From NCBI RefSeq assembly GCF_000169175.1, contig NZ_AAWS01000002.1:1-64000 (forward strand): DNA of 64,000 bases. Direction: 5' to 3'. Shown here piece after piece: positions 16,571-24,889 of the stretch. Every line of letters begins with the position of its first letter. Within the stretch, counting starts at the first letter, position 1. The translations under genes were made by a program, and so were the position numbers. This DNA comes from Microscilla marina ATCC 23134 (GTDB lineage Bacteria > Bacteroidota > Bacteroidia > Cytophagales > Microscillaceae). The notes beneath the pieces were generated by a model. It saw nothing but the letters and a program-made list of their open reading frames with translations, had not been told where the DNA came from and ran no database searches.

Positions 16571-16588
16571 ATACTTTAAACAAAGTAT
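16571..16588. promoter_or_regulatory. Inverted repeat between hsdR-like gene and metal operon
   Basis: ATACTTT-AAAC-AAAGTAT is a perfect 7-bp palindrome. It starts right beside the stop of the HsdR-like gene and about 90 bases upstream of the chosen start of the metal operon. It could be an operator for the operon or a weak AT terminator for the upstream gene. Sequence alone does not decide. Confidence 0.4.
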
Positions 16589-16590
16589 AT

Positions 16591-18948
16591 TTAACTCAAA
16601 AACAAGCGCCCACCATTGGGCAAATAACGCATAAAATGGTAGACCGTAGCCGTTTTTTGGTCAATCGCTGCGGAGGAGTATACTTTGTCAAGTAATGCAA
16701 ACAGTTGGGTTTTGATAAAATGCTTTACTTCTATAGACTGGGTCAAGTCTCCAGACCAATGATCGGTCAATAGTTGGCGTTGGGTTTGTTTCAGGTTGAC
16801 CAACAGCGTTTGAGCGGCTTGTTTTACCCTTGACTTTTGGTCGGGTAGCAGGCTCTCGTCCCACAACAAGTCAAACACCTGAAGCTCAGCTTCGGTCAGC
16901 CCCTCGTGCCGGGCCCGCTTCCCTTCCAGGCGTAGCTCCTCTCCGTATGCTTTGAGGGTGGCAAAAAAATGAGTTGGCACTTGGTTGCCATCATATTCAC
17001 CCACAATGGCTTGCCACCTCTGAGCAAAGCCAATTCGGGTGGAGTTAAGCGCCAACAGACGCCTGAGCTCTTGCTGCAAAAATGCTTGCATATCTCTCAA
17101 TGCCAGGTATTGATACGGCGTTTGATGAAAATTTGTCGCCACTTTTTCAAAGTCAACCGTTAGTATATCTAACCTTTGAGCCTGTGGAGGGCTGTGTTCG
17201 GCCACTTTAGCCCACTCGGCGACAGCACCTTGTTTGGGCAAAGCCCCTTTAAACAATTCGCTGTGGGCAAGCGAGGCTACTTCATAAATTCCCCCCTTAT
17301 TTTGTCTAAACAGCTGCGCCTGCAAATACTGATACACTTCCCTTATTTTTTCAAAAAACGCTGGCGTATTTTCCAAAGTTTGGGCAGCACGGTAAAGGCG
17401 GTAAATATGGTCGGCTTTGAGTCTCAGCGCAGTACTTAGTTGCTCGCTTTTGGCGAGTTGGTTGGCTACGCCCATCAAATGTGGTATTTTAGTCAGAAGA
17501 GGATCATTGCTTAGTATAAGTTCCATATTACCTCCGTGTTGGCTCAAAAACTGACGACTTTCTTCTATAGCCTGCTGGAGCATTTGGGGCAAAGGCTGGG
17601 CAGACTCAGGGGCGACTGTCAGTGAAGCTTGGGTGGTTGCCAATGCCAAATAACTTGCCTGAGGCAGTGCTTGCTGTATATGCTCCTGATACACTTTGTG
17701 CTGCTTGGTGAGTGTTTCGTCTATGAGTACCACCAGGTTTTTCCGGTTACTCAACCAGCCAAAAGGCGCTTCTTTGGGTGTACTCAAATGCTGAATAAGC
17801 GTAAAAACCACCTGATTATTTTCTTTGGTCAATATGGTTCTCAAGTCATCGGGGTTGTTTGCTTTGTGAATACCCACCCGGTGAGCCTCCAGTAATCTTT
17901 CAAAAATATCCCAAGCTTGTTCCCCCAGTGTTGGACGATCGTGCACCACCACAAAACTATAATTTGTGGTAGCACGGTGCAGTACTTTTAGTATAAAAAA
18001 GAGTTCAGACAAGTGCGGGTGATCCCCTTGGGTATACGAAAGCACGCCTAGGTTACCTGCCAGTTTATAACGTTGTTGCAATGCGTCAAAACTTTTGTTT
18101 ACACTCAGGTATTGGTGATTTTGGGCGATTACTTTGGTTTTTTCTTCGGCAAAAAAGACAAAGTGATGGACAATGTCGAGTAACCGGGTTTTTTCACACA
18201 TACTGTAGAGGGTTTGTGCCAGACCATTTTCAGCCGTTAAAGACTGGCGGTCGTTGCTCGCTTGTTGCCAGGGGTGGTAGCGATTCCACTCGGTATCAAA
18301 ACTCCCTACTTTGGTTTCTTGTGCACCCGCCAATATCACCCAGGCATTGAAGCCAAACAAGGTGGGAATGTCGCGTTTGTAGCGTTGCAAACGGTCATAG
18401 GCAAATAGAGCCTCTTGTTTGGTGTAAAGCAGCACTACCAGTACTAAAGGAATGCCATTGACATACAGCAGTAAATCGGGGCAGCACAGGTCATTGATTA
18501 CCACTGGGAGCCCCGCCACTGCCATAAAATGATTGAGACCAGGACGGTCAAAATGAATGTAGCGTACTTGATAAGTTTGCTCGTTGCCCCGCTCGTTTTT
18601 GGCTGTCACCCCATAGCCTTGTACAATCAACTGATGGACTTGCTTGTTTGCCAACAGCATAGGCAGATGGGTACGATTGGTGGTGAGTGCATGGATGGCA
18701 GCATCTATCAACTTAGCTTTGCTTGCCTTGGGCAGGTGATCGTTTAACCGATGCATTGCTTGCTGTAGGTGTTCGAGGCTGATCACTTCTTGCGGAGAAC
18801 CACGTCTAAGTGGATCTTGAGCCACTTGCCAGGGTGTATTGTGGAGCTCAATTGACTGGCAGTCAAGGTATTCGTCATACCCCAGTTCATGAAGCAATAG
18901 GTTGATTGCCCGCGATTGCATATCATTTTCAGATACAGGTAAAGCCAT
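16591..18948 (-). CDS. Solo HsdR-like protein with lost catalytic motifs
   Basis: The 785-residue protein follows type I restriction subunit HsdR from end to end, but the catalytic residues are gone. In the nuclease domain PDLLLYVNGIPLVLVVLLYT (157-176) keeps D158, yet the canonical E-x-K reads V172-L-L174. The helicase Walker A equivalent YTQGDHPHLSE (305-315) has lost GSGKS, the DEAH box reads IDETL (409-413), and FTGTP reads LATTQ. The C-terminal helical region with HEGLTEAELQVFDLL (681-695) is well kept. It is shorter than typical HsdR (about 1000). No hsdM or hsdS gene is in the window. The open frame and ordinary codon use suggest it is still maintained, perhaps as a DNA- or partner-binding protein; slow decay is the alternative. 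Confidence 0.85.
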   Translation of the reverse strand: MALPVSENDMQSRAINLLLHELGYDEYLDCQSIELHNTPWQVAQDPLRRGSPQEVISLEHLQQAMHRLNDHLPKASKAKLIDAAIHALTTNRTHLPMLLANKQVHQLIVQGYGVTAKNERGNEQTYQVRYIHFDRPGLNHFMAVAGLPVVINDLCCPDLLLYVNGIPLVLVVLLYTKQEALFAYDRLQRYKRDIPTLFGFNAWVILAGAQETKVGSFDTEWNRYHPWQQASNDRQSLTAENGLAQTLYSMCEKTRLLDIVHHFVFFAEEKTKVIAQNHQYLSVNKSFDALQQRYKLAGNLGVLSYTQGDHPHLSELFFILKVLHRATTNYSFVVVHDRPTLGEQAWDIFERLLEAHRVGIHKANNPDDLRTILTKENNQVVFTLIQHLSTPKEAPFGWLSNRKNLVVLIDETLTKQHKVYQEHIQQALPQASYLALATTQASLTVAPESAQPLPQMLQQAIEESRQFLSQHGGNMELILSNDPLLTKIPHLMGVANQLAKSEQLSTALRLKADHIYRLYRAAQTLENTPAFFEKIREVYQYLQAQLFRQNKGGIYEVASLAHSELFKGALPKQGAVAEWAKVAEHSPPQAQRLDILTVDFEKVATNFHQTPYQYLALRDMQAFLQQELRRLLALNSTRIGFAQRWQAIVGEYDGNQVPTHFFATLKAYGEELRLEGKRARHEGLTEAELQVFDLLWDESLLPDQKSRVKQAAQTLLVNLKQTQRQLLTDHWSGDLTQSIEVKHFIKTQLFALLDKVYSSAAIDQKTATVYHFMRYLPNGGRLFLS

Positions 18949-19220
18949 TGGCAGATATTAATGGATTTTTTTATAAGGTGTTTGCGCGGGTAAGATACGT
19001 TTTTTTAGTTAGGTTAACCAAACCCTCAGGCTGGCTTGTGGCACAGTTCGCAAAGTGAATTTAGTTGAATGGAAAGGGGAACCCTTGGGAGGTAAGCTAC
19101 CGTTGGCAGTGGTTTGCTATCTGTAAACATGCAAATGCAGGAGGGAAAATTAGCGCAGTATAAAAATTGGGTGGTGGGTAACCGTTCGCTCAAAGTAATA
19201 GGTAGTAAAACCAGCTAAAA

Positions 19221-19260
19221 GCCCCAAAAGAGACAGTGTGATTGTCATCTCTTTTGGGGC
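19221..19260. terminator. Strong terminator hairpin separated from merC-like gene
   Basis: GCCCCAAAAGAGA (19221-19233) pairs perfectly with TCTCTTTTGGGGC (19248-19260). No gene ends close by. The nearest gene reading into it is the MerC-like gene, whose stop is about 460 bases away beyond families E and D. A likely reading is that the repeats were inserted between this gene and its terminator. Confidence 0.75.
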
Positions 19261-19274
19261 TTGTTTTAAGTATA

Positions 19275-19704
19275 ATACCCAATTGTTGCCATTACCCGTA
19301 CACTAACTTCTTTGTATGTCTACATCTAAAAGCCATCACTAAGCTTGCCCTCCTCCTCTTGGTCTTAAGCGCAGCTGACCAAGAGAGCGAGTAACAATAG
19401 CGAAGAATGTGCATTGTGTTGGTCTTGCCAAAAGCCCACTACAAGTAGAGCTTTCTTATAAAAAATGAGAAACCTCTCTGAAGCTTGCAAAGTATGAAGT
19501 TTCGATCGGGCGTGAAGACACTGCCCTCCGAGGACAAGCTCGGAGCAGGCGAGGCGATAATGTGGTTTTTCGGGGGCATATTCTCCTAAATAGCCTTTTA
19601 TAAGAAAACCCTGCCACTACAAGAGAGAGTTATTTGAGGCGCTTGAATTACTCAATACCTTCCTTCACAGTGAGTTTGTATGGGTTTTCAATCAGACTTG
19701 GCAT
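19275..19704 (+). repeat. Family E repeat, copy 1, carrying a family D insertion
   Basis: The left end (ATACCCAATTGTTGCCATTA, then TTCTTTGTATGTCTACA) and right end (GAGTTTGTATGGGTTTTC, CAGACTTGGCAT) match the compact 145-bp copy at 26461-26605. This copy is 430 bp long because it holds a 168-bp family D element plus extra sequence on both sides of it. The ends of the compact copy are inverted repeats (ATACCAAATC and GACTTGGTAT). Confidence 0.8.
19446..19613 (+). mobile_element. MITE-like family D element, copy 2, with 10-bp flanking repeats
   Basis: A 168-bp unit with ends AGAGCTTTCTTATAAAA and TTTTATAAGAAAACCCT, in inverse orientation to copy 1. It is flanked by CCACTACAAG at 19436-19445 and again at 19614-19623. 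The related family E copy at 26461 contains a single CCACTACAAG (26562-26571) at the equivalent place. This is strong evidence for insertion with a 10-bp target duplication. It carries an extra internal hairpin (CTCCGAG/CTCGGAG) lacking in copy 1. Confidence 0.88.
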
Positions 19705-19723
19705 AATATTTTTTAATGAATTT

Positions 19724-20113
19724 TCAATGGGCATGCTCAGGCACTGAACAACGCATGCTGTGTCGAATATTGATGATGTGCATCACAATTAACCCAACAG
19801 AACCGGCATACGCTAGGTAAGTAAGCCAAACAAAGGCATCTTCGAGAAAGATACCCAAGGTAAATAAAACAAATATTATATAAAATGCCCACTTCATGCG
19901 AAGTGTTACATGCGAAGAGCGTGTAGCGAAATATACTGCAATTAAGCTAAGCCCCACAAATACATATTCCAAAAAATGGAGTTCTTCATCAATAAACTTG
20001 CCTACCACTGGTTGTATGCTGACCAAAATGGGCAAAGAAATACAGTGAATCAGACAAAGAAATGAGCTGATAATGCCTAATGTATCAGCTTTTTTGAATA
20101 AGTTATTTCTCAT
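19724..20113 (-). CDS. MerC-domain membrane protein
   Basis: About 129 residues, starting at the Met at 20113 (MRNNLFKKAD); an upstream Met at 20131 would add six residues. There are four hydrophobic segments. The first contains SSFLCLIHCISLP, the Cys-x3-Cys-containing MerC signature (Cys 20 and 24). MerC proteins are inner-membrane transporters of mercury in mer operons. Bacteroidota have many chromosomal MerC-domain proteins with no mer genes nearby, and none are present here, so the substrate is uncertain. The C-terminus ends EHAH. Its downstream region is occupied by families E and D, with a strong terminator beyond them. Confidence 0.85.
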   Translation of the reverse strand: MRNNLFKKADTLGIISSFLCLIHCISLPILVSIQPVVGKFIDEELHFLEYVFVGLSLIAVYFATRSSHVTLRMKWAFYIIFVLFTLGIFLEDAFVWLTYLAYAGSVGLIVMHIINIRHSMRCSVPEHAH

Positions 20114-20200
20114 AAATGCGTATATATGCAATGTTGTTGCAAATGTAACATAATAACTTTACTTCGCAAAATCGTTGGCATTGTTCGGCTTTTTTACTTT

Positions 20201-22939
20201 TCATTGTTTTTGCTGAAACCGATGCTTGTTTTCACTAAGCCAGGCAGAGAACCTGCGCTCAAGTGGGTTGAGCGACATTGCCAGCAAAATATTCATAAAT
20301 AATTTAAACACAGGCACCCCTCCCGAAATATTGTCTACTGAAGGCTCAAGGGTAATCATAAAAAACTCAAAAACGGTAATAATGGTGACAAAAGTAATGA
20401 TGCTTGAGTAACGTTCAAACCGCTCGAACCGACTGGACACTGCCGAGGCAATGACTAAACCTGCCAACACCAATACTTCTAACAAATAAAACCACCACCT
20501 TTTCCAGAAAGGAGGGACCACCCTAAAGCGTATTTTTTTGACAGGGCTTATTTCGCCAATCGCATTTTTTGCCCTTAGTTCCAAAGTGTGTTTGCCACGG
20601 GGCAAAAACGTAAACTTAATTTCGGCGTTGTTTTTCCACTCGCTCCAGCCTTTGGTGAGCCCTTTGATACGATACTGGTATTGGGTAGAGGCTTCATTTA
20701 AATAATGTGTAGCGCCTAGTTCAAACGTAAGACTGTAGGCTTTAGCTCCTTGGTATAAGCGAATATTGTCGAGCTTGAGGTTTTGCTGTTGGTGATCAAA
20801 CACCCTGGCAACCAACACATCGAACCCGGTACTGTCTTTGGCCGACACTGGAGCAATGCGAAGTACCTGGTTTTTGTCAACCACCCATAAATTTTTTGAC
20901 TGATCGTGGTAAATGTCATTTACCTGGCTACACAATGCCAAATGTGCTACCTGACTGCTGTCGGCCAGGTTGAGCCATTTTTGCTGTAAGTTGGTCCATA
21001 CATTGGCTCCCTGGCGTTGCACCATCTGGTAGGGCAAGCGCACGTCTTTGAGCAATGAGTCGCGGTAAAACTGCTGTTTTTTAGCATCTAAACGATACAA
21101 ACCATTAGACAAAAACAATACGGGGGCTTGTCCAATGCCCACCACTTGTACATTTTCTACATAATAACGGGGCAATTGATACACTTGATGACTTTGGTAC
21201 TGTCCCTCTGGGGTGGTGTGTACTTTAATTGCTTGATTGTCGCTCCCCAGCCACAGACTGTTGCCTATAAAAGCCATAGAGTACACCGCTGACTTGATGG
21301 CTGCAAAGTCATCTTTTAGCTTCCACTTTCCCCCTTGCTTTGTTACACTTTTTACTCCTTCACTGGTGGCTACATAGGCCAATTGATCATTGTCAGGCGA
21401 TTTTTTGACCTGGTGTATATACACCTCTTTCAGTACTGGTACTACCTTTCCGTTTTGGTATACATACAAGCCTTGGTTGCTGCCCAACAATAGTTCATTG
21501 GCAGTAGCGACTATTTGCTTTACCCTTGCCGAAAAACCAGGAATTTTATGATAAAAATAAGGAAAAGAACTCAAAGCGTACAGTTCTCTTTGCAATAGGT
21601 TGCGTTGCCTCAGCGGTACTTTTGGCTGGGGCTTGGGCGGAGCTTTGGGCTGTTGGCGGGGTTTTACTGTTACCACTACTTTTTTCTTGCCAAACACATT
21701 GTTGATAAGGTTACCCACTACCGTTCCTCCTACTTTCTGCGACTGCAAAGTAACCCCGCCTGTTCCTCCTACTTCTTTACTAACCACGATGCCTTTTTGT
21801 TGTTGGCGTTTAATGGGGGCTACCAAGTCTTGAAAACTACGCGTTTTTTTCAACTGAAACAGCCCCTCGCTGGTGGCTACGTACAATTGTTTTTGCCAAT
21901 AAGTAACCGAAGTAGGGTTGCCCACCAAACCCGGATAATGAGTAAAGTTAGTCACAGGGGCACGCAATACCGCCCGCGAAATGCCCTGCGTATGTACAAT
22001 CCATAAGCCCTGGCGATGATCAGCCGCCAAAGTTTGCACCTCGTCGTCGGGCAAGCCCGTTTGGTGGTTAATCATATACAAGGTTTTGCCCGATGTAGGC
22101 GCTACTATCAATACCCCACCGTTGAGCGTTCCCAGAGCCAATTGCCCTGAGCCAAGCAAGGTTCCTTGGGTAAGGGTGTGTTCTTCTAAATATTTTTGGG
22201 CAGCAAGCGGAAGTACCGTCCATTGGGCTCCATCAAACTTATACACTTTGTTTTGGGCAGTCACATAGAGAAACCGGGCTGAAGTAAAAGCTGATAAAAC
22301 CTTTATTTTGCCAAAATCTACCTGAGTGTTTACTTTTACTAATGGGCTTGGTTTTTTGTCTTCATCGCCGCCATCTTTGGGGGGGGCAGGCACTTGGTGC
22401 AAGCCTTTGTTGCGAATGTTTACTAATACTTTTTCCTTGAACACCATCAAGCTCTGAAAAGCCTGGTTTTGCCATACCCTTCTTACTTTTCGTTGCGCAC
22501 GGTCTACCTCTACTAATACCTTATTGCTCAAAAAATACACGAACCTGGCATTGCCTTTTACAAAATGAAAATCGCCTATCTCTTGGGGTATTTTTTTAGA
22601 TGAGCGACTCAAACTCTGAAAACGGTATTGGCGTGAGGGCAATAGTTGTAAAAAACCAAAACTGGAGCGACCTCCAGTGTATACTACCGTAGAGTCGTCG
22701 AGAAGCGCATACAAGGTAGATTGCGCCTGAATAGGTTGCCACTGTTGTCCATTATATTGAGCTGCACCTCTGGCGTTTGCCAACAAAATAGTTTTATGTT
22801 TGGTTTGCACCAATGCATTGGTTTGTACCCCGGTATTTGATGGAGGGTAGTTTTGTAAATGCACGGCTCCTTCTTGTGCATAACCTGCTGACCAACAGCC
22901 CAGTAAAGCCATCAGGTAAATTATTTTTCTCAATAACAT
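20201..22939 (-). CDS. Propeller/Y_Y_Y membrane signalling protein without output domain
   Basis: The 912-residue protein has a signal peptide (MLLRKIIYLMALLGCWSAGYAQ) and a periplasmic beta-propeller built from two-component-regulator propeller-type repeats (for example VQTLAADHRQGLWIVHTQGI near 290 and VNDIYHDQSKNLWVVDKNQV near 690). A Y_Y_Y (triple tyrosine) domain follows around 740-810 (QYRIKGLTKGWSEW, FLPRGKHTLELRAKN). A membrane segment after WKRWWFYLLEVLVL leads to two or three more hydrophobic stretches and a short basic tail. Related proteins usually end in a histidine kinase, LuxR or LytTR domain. Here the protein ends about 30 residues after the last hydrophobic stretch, so output must go through a partner. 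A Pro/Lys-rich insert lies near 430-450. Confidence 0.8.
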   Translation of the reverse strand: MLLRKIIYLMALLGCWSAGYAQEGAVHLQNYPPSNTGVQTNALVQTKHKTILLANARGAAQYNGQQWQPIQAQSTLYALLDDSTVVYTGGRSSFGFLQLLPSRQYRFQSLSRSSKKIPQEIGDFHFVKGNARFVYFLSNKVLVEVDRAQRKVRRVWQNQAFQSLMVFKEKVLVNIRNKGLHQVPAPPKDGGDEDKKPSPLVKVNTQVDFGKIKVLSAFTSARFLYVTAQNKVYKFDGAQWTVLPLAAQKYLEEHTLTQGTLLGSGQLALGTLNGGVLIVAPTSGKTLYMINHQTGLPDDEVQTLAADHRQGLWIVHTQGISRAVLRAPVTNFTHYPGLVGNPTSVTYWQKQLYVATSEGLFQLKKTRSFQDLVAPIKRQQQKGIVVSKEVGGTGGVTLQSQKVGGTVVGNLINNVFGKKKVVVTVKPRQQPKAPPKPQPKVPLRQRNLLQRELYALSSFPYFYHKIPGFSARVKQIVATANELLLGSNQGLYVYQNGKVVPVLKEVYIHQVKKSPDNDQLAYVATSEGVKSVTKQGGKWKLKDDFAAIKSAVYSMAFIGNSLWLGSDNQAIKVHTTPEGQYQSHQVYQLPRYYVENVQVVGIGQAPVLFLSNGLYRLDAKKQQFYRDSLLKDVRLPYQMVQRQGANVWTNLQQKWLNLADSSQVAHLALCSQVNDIYHDQSKNLWVVDKNQVLRIAPVSAKDSTGFDVLVARVFDHQQQNLKLDNIRLYQGAKAYSLTFELGATHYLNEASTQYQYRIKGLTKGWSEWKNNAEIKFTFLPRGKHTLELRAKNAIGEISPVKKIRFRVVPPFWKRWWFYLLEVLVLAGLVIASAVSSRFERFERYSSIITFVTIITVFEFFMITLEPSVDNISGGVPVFKLFMNILLAMSLNPLERRFSAWLSENKHRFQQKQ

Positions 22940-23200
22940 AGAGTAGCGGTTGTTAATTCGTTGTCAATGTGTTTTTTGCGGAAAACATACACAATATTTA
23001 CACCAAAAACAAGCGTTCGAAAGGTACAGTTTTTGGCACAAGCCACCAAAGAATGGTAATAAATAAAAGAAGGGGTAGGTTTTGAATCGCTTTGTGATAA
23101 ACCACTCGCTTTAGGTTTTGTTTTTACCTCCAGCTTGAATACAATTTGTAGTTTTTAAAGTTCTATCATCGATTCGGAAGTTTATTGGTGGCGGTTTGTC
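22940..23200. other. Promoter-side spacer of propeller gene
   Basis: AT-rich sequence upstream of the leftward propeller gene. I see no convincing gene, repeat or strong hairpin. Together with the uncertain small frames that follow, the gap to the DinB-like gene is nearly 900 bp. Confidence 0.5.
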
Positions 23201-23326
23201 TTAAGGCATACCAGAAGCAATGACCCAATAAAACAACCCAAGACTTAAAAGCTCAAGAACAATTGAAGTACCCAGAAAAATTAAAAGACCAATCCACCCA
23301 CTCCACTTTTGGCACATAATTAGCAT
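23201..23326 (-). CDS. Candidate 41-residue membrane microprotein
   Basis: A short frame from ATG at 23326 to TAA at 23201 would encode 41 residues, almost all one long hydrophobic helix (WIGLLIFLGTSIVLELLSLG, then LFYWVIASG). No homology can be judged and no clear ribosome site is visible. It may be chance or the start of a decayed membrane-protein gene. Confidence 0.2.
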   Translation of the reverse strand: MLIMCQKWSGWIGLLIFLGTSIVLELLSLGLFYWVIASGMP

Positions 23327-23353
23327 AATACCTAGATGTAATGTTACTACACT

Positions 23354-23632
23354 ATGAGCAAACAAAGGGTTGATCCCGATTATATCTTGCCCATGTGGTA
23401 CAGTGCGTTTCTGTCAACAGATGAGGAAGATTTGATTCAACAATTTTTAAACCACGCAACGTTATGGAAAAAGTATTCAGAAGTTTTGGTTTTGTGTATG
23501 CCCTTGTCAGCAAAACCATTGAAAACATGGGGCTTATTCTTTTTTACATTGCCCTGTTTTATTGTGTCGCCGTCATGTTCTTTTGGCGATAATTCAATTT
23601 TTTTTGTGTTATTTTGTGTAAATAGTTTTTAG
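23354..23632 (+). CDS. Doubtful 92-residue frame, possible gene remnant
   Basis: The first 45 residues (MSKQRVDPDYILPMWYSAFL, then STDEEDLIQQFLNH) look protein-like, with mixed polar and helical character. The rest is Cys/Phe-rich and looks like a frame artefact running up to the family A element, whose first base lies within the stop codon region. It could be the 5' remnant of a broken gene. I cannot name a family. Confidence 0.2.
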   Translation: MSKQRVDPDYILPMWYSAFLSTDEEDLIQQFLNHATLWKKYSEVLVLCMPLSAKPLKTWGLFFFTLPCFIVSPSCSFGDNSIFFVLFCVNSF

Positions 23633-23791
23633 TGATCTTTCATAAATAATTTGAGCCATTAAAGTGTATCTATTGCCCTCATTCTTCTCAAAAAAAAAGC
23701 TTCATAGCTTTGGCTATGCACCGTTTTTTTTGAATCGTCTGAGAACAATATATTTTCTTGAATTGGCACATCTTATTTTTTCCAGATCACT
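23631..23791 (+). mobile_element. MITE-like family A element, copy 2
   Basis: 161 bp from AGTGATCT to AGATCACT, nearly identical to the copies at 9438-9598 (inverted) and 37051-37210. It holds the CATAGC/GCTATG hairpin between A and T tracts. It ends 35 bases before the DinB-like start, so it forms most of that gene's upstream region. It also creates a false N-terminal extension of that gene from a Met at 23758. Confidence 0.87.
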
Positions 23792-23826
23792 TATCAAACT
23801 TCAAACACAAAATAACACATATAATA

Positions 23827-24276
23827 ATGACGCTCGAAACCCTCATATCAATTTATCAACGCGACTTAGATAAGCTCAAAGAAGAAATTCTTGCCTACCC
23901 CCATGAACAAGACATTTGGAAAACCGCTGACGGCATTAGCAACTCTGGCGGCACCCTTGCCTTACACCTTATAGGAAACCTCAATCATTTTATTGGTGCC
24001 AGTCTGGGCAACACGGGCTATGTGCGCGACCGCGAAGCAGAGTTTGCTCTACGCGATGTGCCACGCCAAAAGGTAATAGCTGATATTGACGAAATAAAGC
24101 AAATAGTAGGCGAAACATTGACCAATTTGCCCCTGGCGCGCCTTACCAAAGCCTACCCACTGCCGTGGCGAGACAAGGAAGTATCAGTTGATTTTATGCT
24201 CATTCACCTTTTATCTCACCTTGGCTACCATTTGGGGCAGGTCAACTACCACCGCCGTATTTTATCTGTCAAATAA
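23827..24276 (+). CDS. DinB-family (DUF1572-like) protein
   Basis: I choose ATG 23827 (MTLETLISIYQRDLDKLKEE), because the in-frame extension from 23758 is repeat-derived. The 149-residue protein is a four-helix-bundle DinB-type protein. The metal-binding histidines are suggested by LALHLIGNLNHFIG (about 42-55) and HLLSHLGYHLGQVNYHRR (about 126-143). The ISNSGGTLALHLIGNL motif is typical of the DUF1572 branch. The fold is related to metal-dependent thiol S-transferases (BstA, YfiT), but the reaction here is unknown. It is a single gene. Its promoter must lie inside or just after the family A element. Confidence 0.85.
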   Translation: MTLETLISIYQRDLDKLKEEILAYPHEQDIWKTADGISNSGGTLALHLIGNLNHFIGASLGNTGYVRDREAEFALRDVPRQKVIADIDEIKQIVGETLTNLPLARLTKAYPLPWRDKEVSVDFMLIHLLSHLGYHLGQVNYHRRILSVK

Positions 24277-24524
24277 GATTTTTGTGTAAAAATCACCGTT
24301 CTTTTAAGTCTTCCTTACGGAACATTTAACACAGCTGCGCCTGAGGGCATTTTTCAGTATTCCGCAAAACGAGCTTAGAAGGTTGTTCTGCGATTATTAA
24401 TGACGCACTGTCTTTTGGTTGCTTGTGAAGACACAAGCAACGGCGTAAGTGTTGGTTCTAAAGTGTTAAATTCCATTCAAATGCCTTTTGTAGGGGCAAT
24501 CCTTTATGGTTGCCCTGGCCGTAG
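24277..24524. other. Spacer after DinB-like gene
   Basis: About 250 bases with a degenerate piece of family C (TTTAAGTCTTCCTTACGGAA at 24304) and a family G-like phrase (GTAGGGGCAATCC at 24490). No gene is visible. Confidence 0.5.
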
Positions 24525-24726
24525 TAAATTTCATCACCTCCTGGCGCAAGTCTCCAGACTTGTGTCCATCGTAGTAAATTCAAGATTGAGTATTTGTTTT
24601 TTGCAAAAACATGGAAGTGAGCCATCCCGAACTTGCTTCGGGGCAAGATGCTCCGAGAGCAAGCTCAGAGTTTTGAAACTTCCTCTATACAAAGGCACAA
24701 GTTACGCTACGCTAAACTTGCGCCAG
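24525..24726 (+). repeat. Family B element, copy 2 (10-bp TIRs)
   Basis: Within this block, 24541-24726 starts with CTGGCGCAAG and ends with its exact inverse CTTGCGCCAG. The whole 202-bp block recurs without indels at 24890-25091, an offset of exactly 365. Subterminally it has a small hairpin AAGTCT-CC-AGACTT. No coding capacity. It looks like a miniature inverted-repeat element duplicated locally. Confidence 0.85.
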
Positions 24727-24760
24727 TGAGGGGTTAGTCGCATATCTGAGAAAGCATCAA

Positions 24761-24800
24761 AAAGCCCAAATCATCTTTACCTGATTTGGGCATTGGTTTT
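24761..24800. terminator. Orphan terminator-like hairpin between B copies
   Basis: GCCCAAATCA (24764-24773) pairs with TGATTTGGGC (24782-24791) around an 8-base loop and is followed by ATTGGTTTT. No gene ends nearby, the closest being the DinB-like gene 485 bases upstream. It sits in the 163-bp stretch between two family B copies. Confidence 0.6.
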
Positions 24801-24889
24801 ATAAATACTCCTCACTTGGCAACCTGCAACCAAAATATGGGCTGAATTTGCTTGTTTGGACACAAGCTGCAAGCTTGCGCCAGAAGGGG

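Noticed and set aside
23758-23826. N-terminal extension of the DinB-like gene
   Set aside because: These codons lie partly in the family A repeat, and the conserved fold begins at the Met at 23827.
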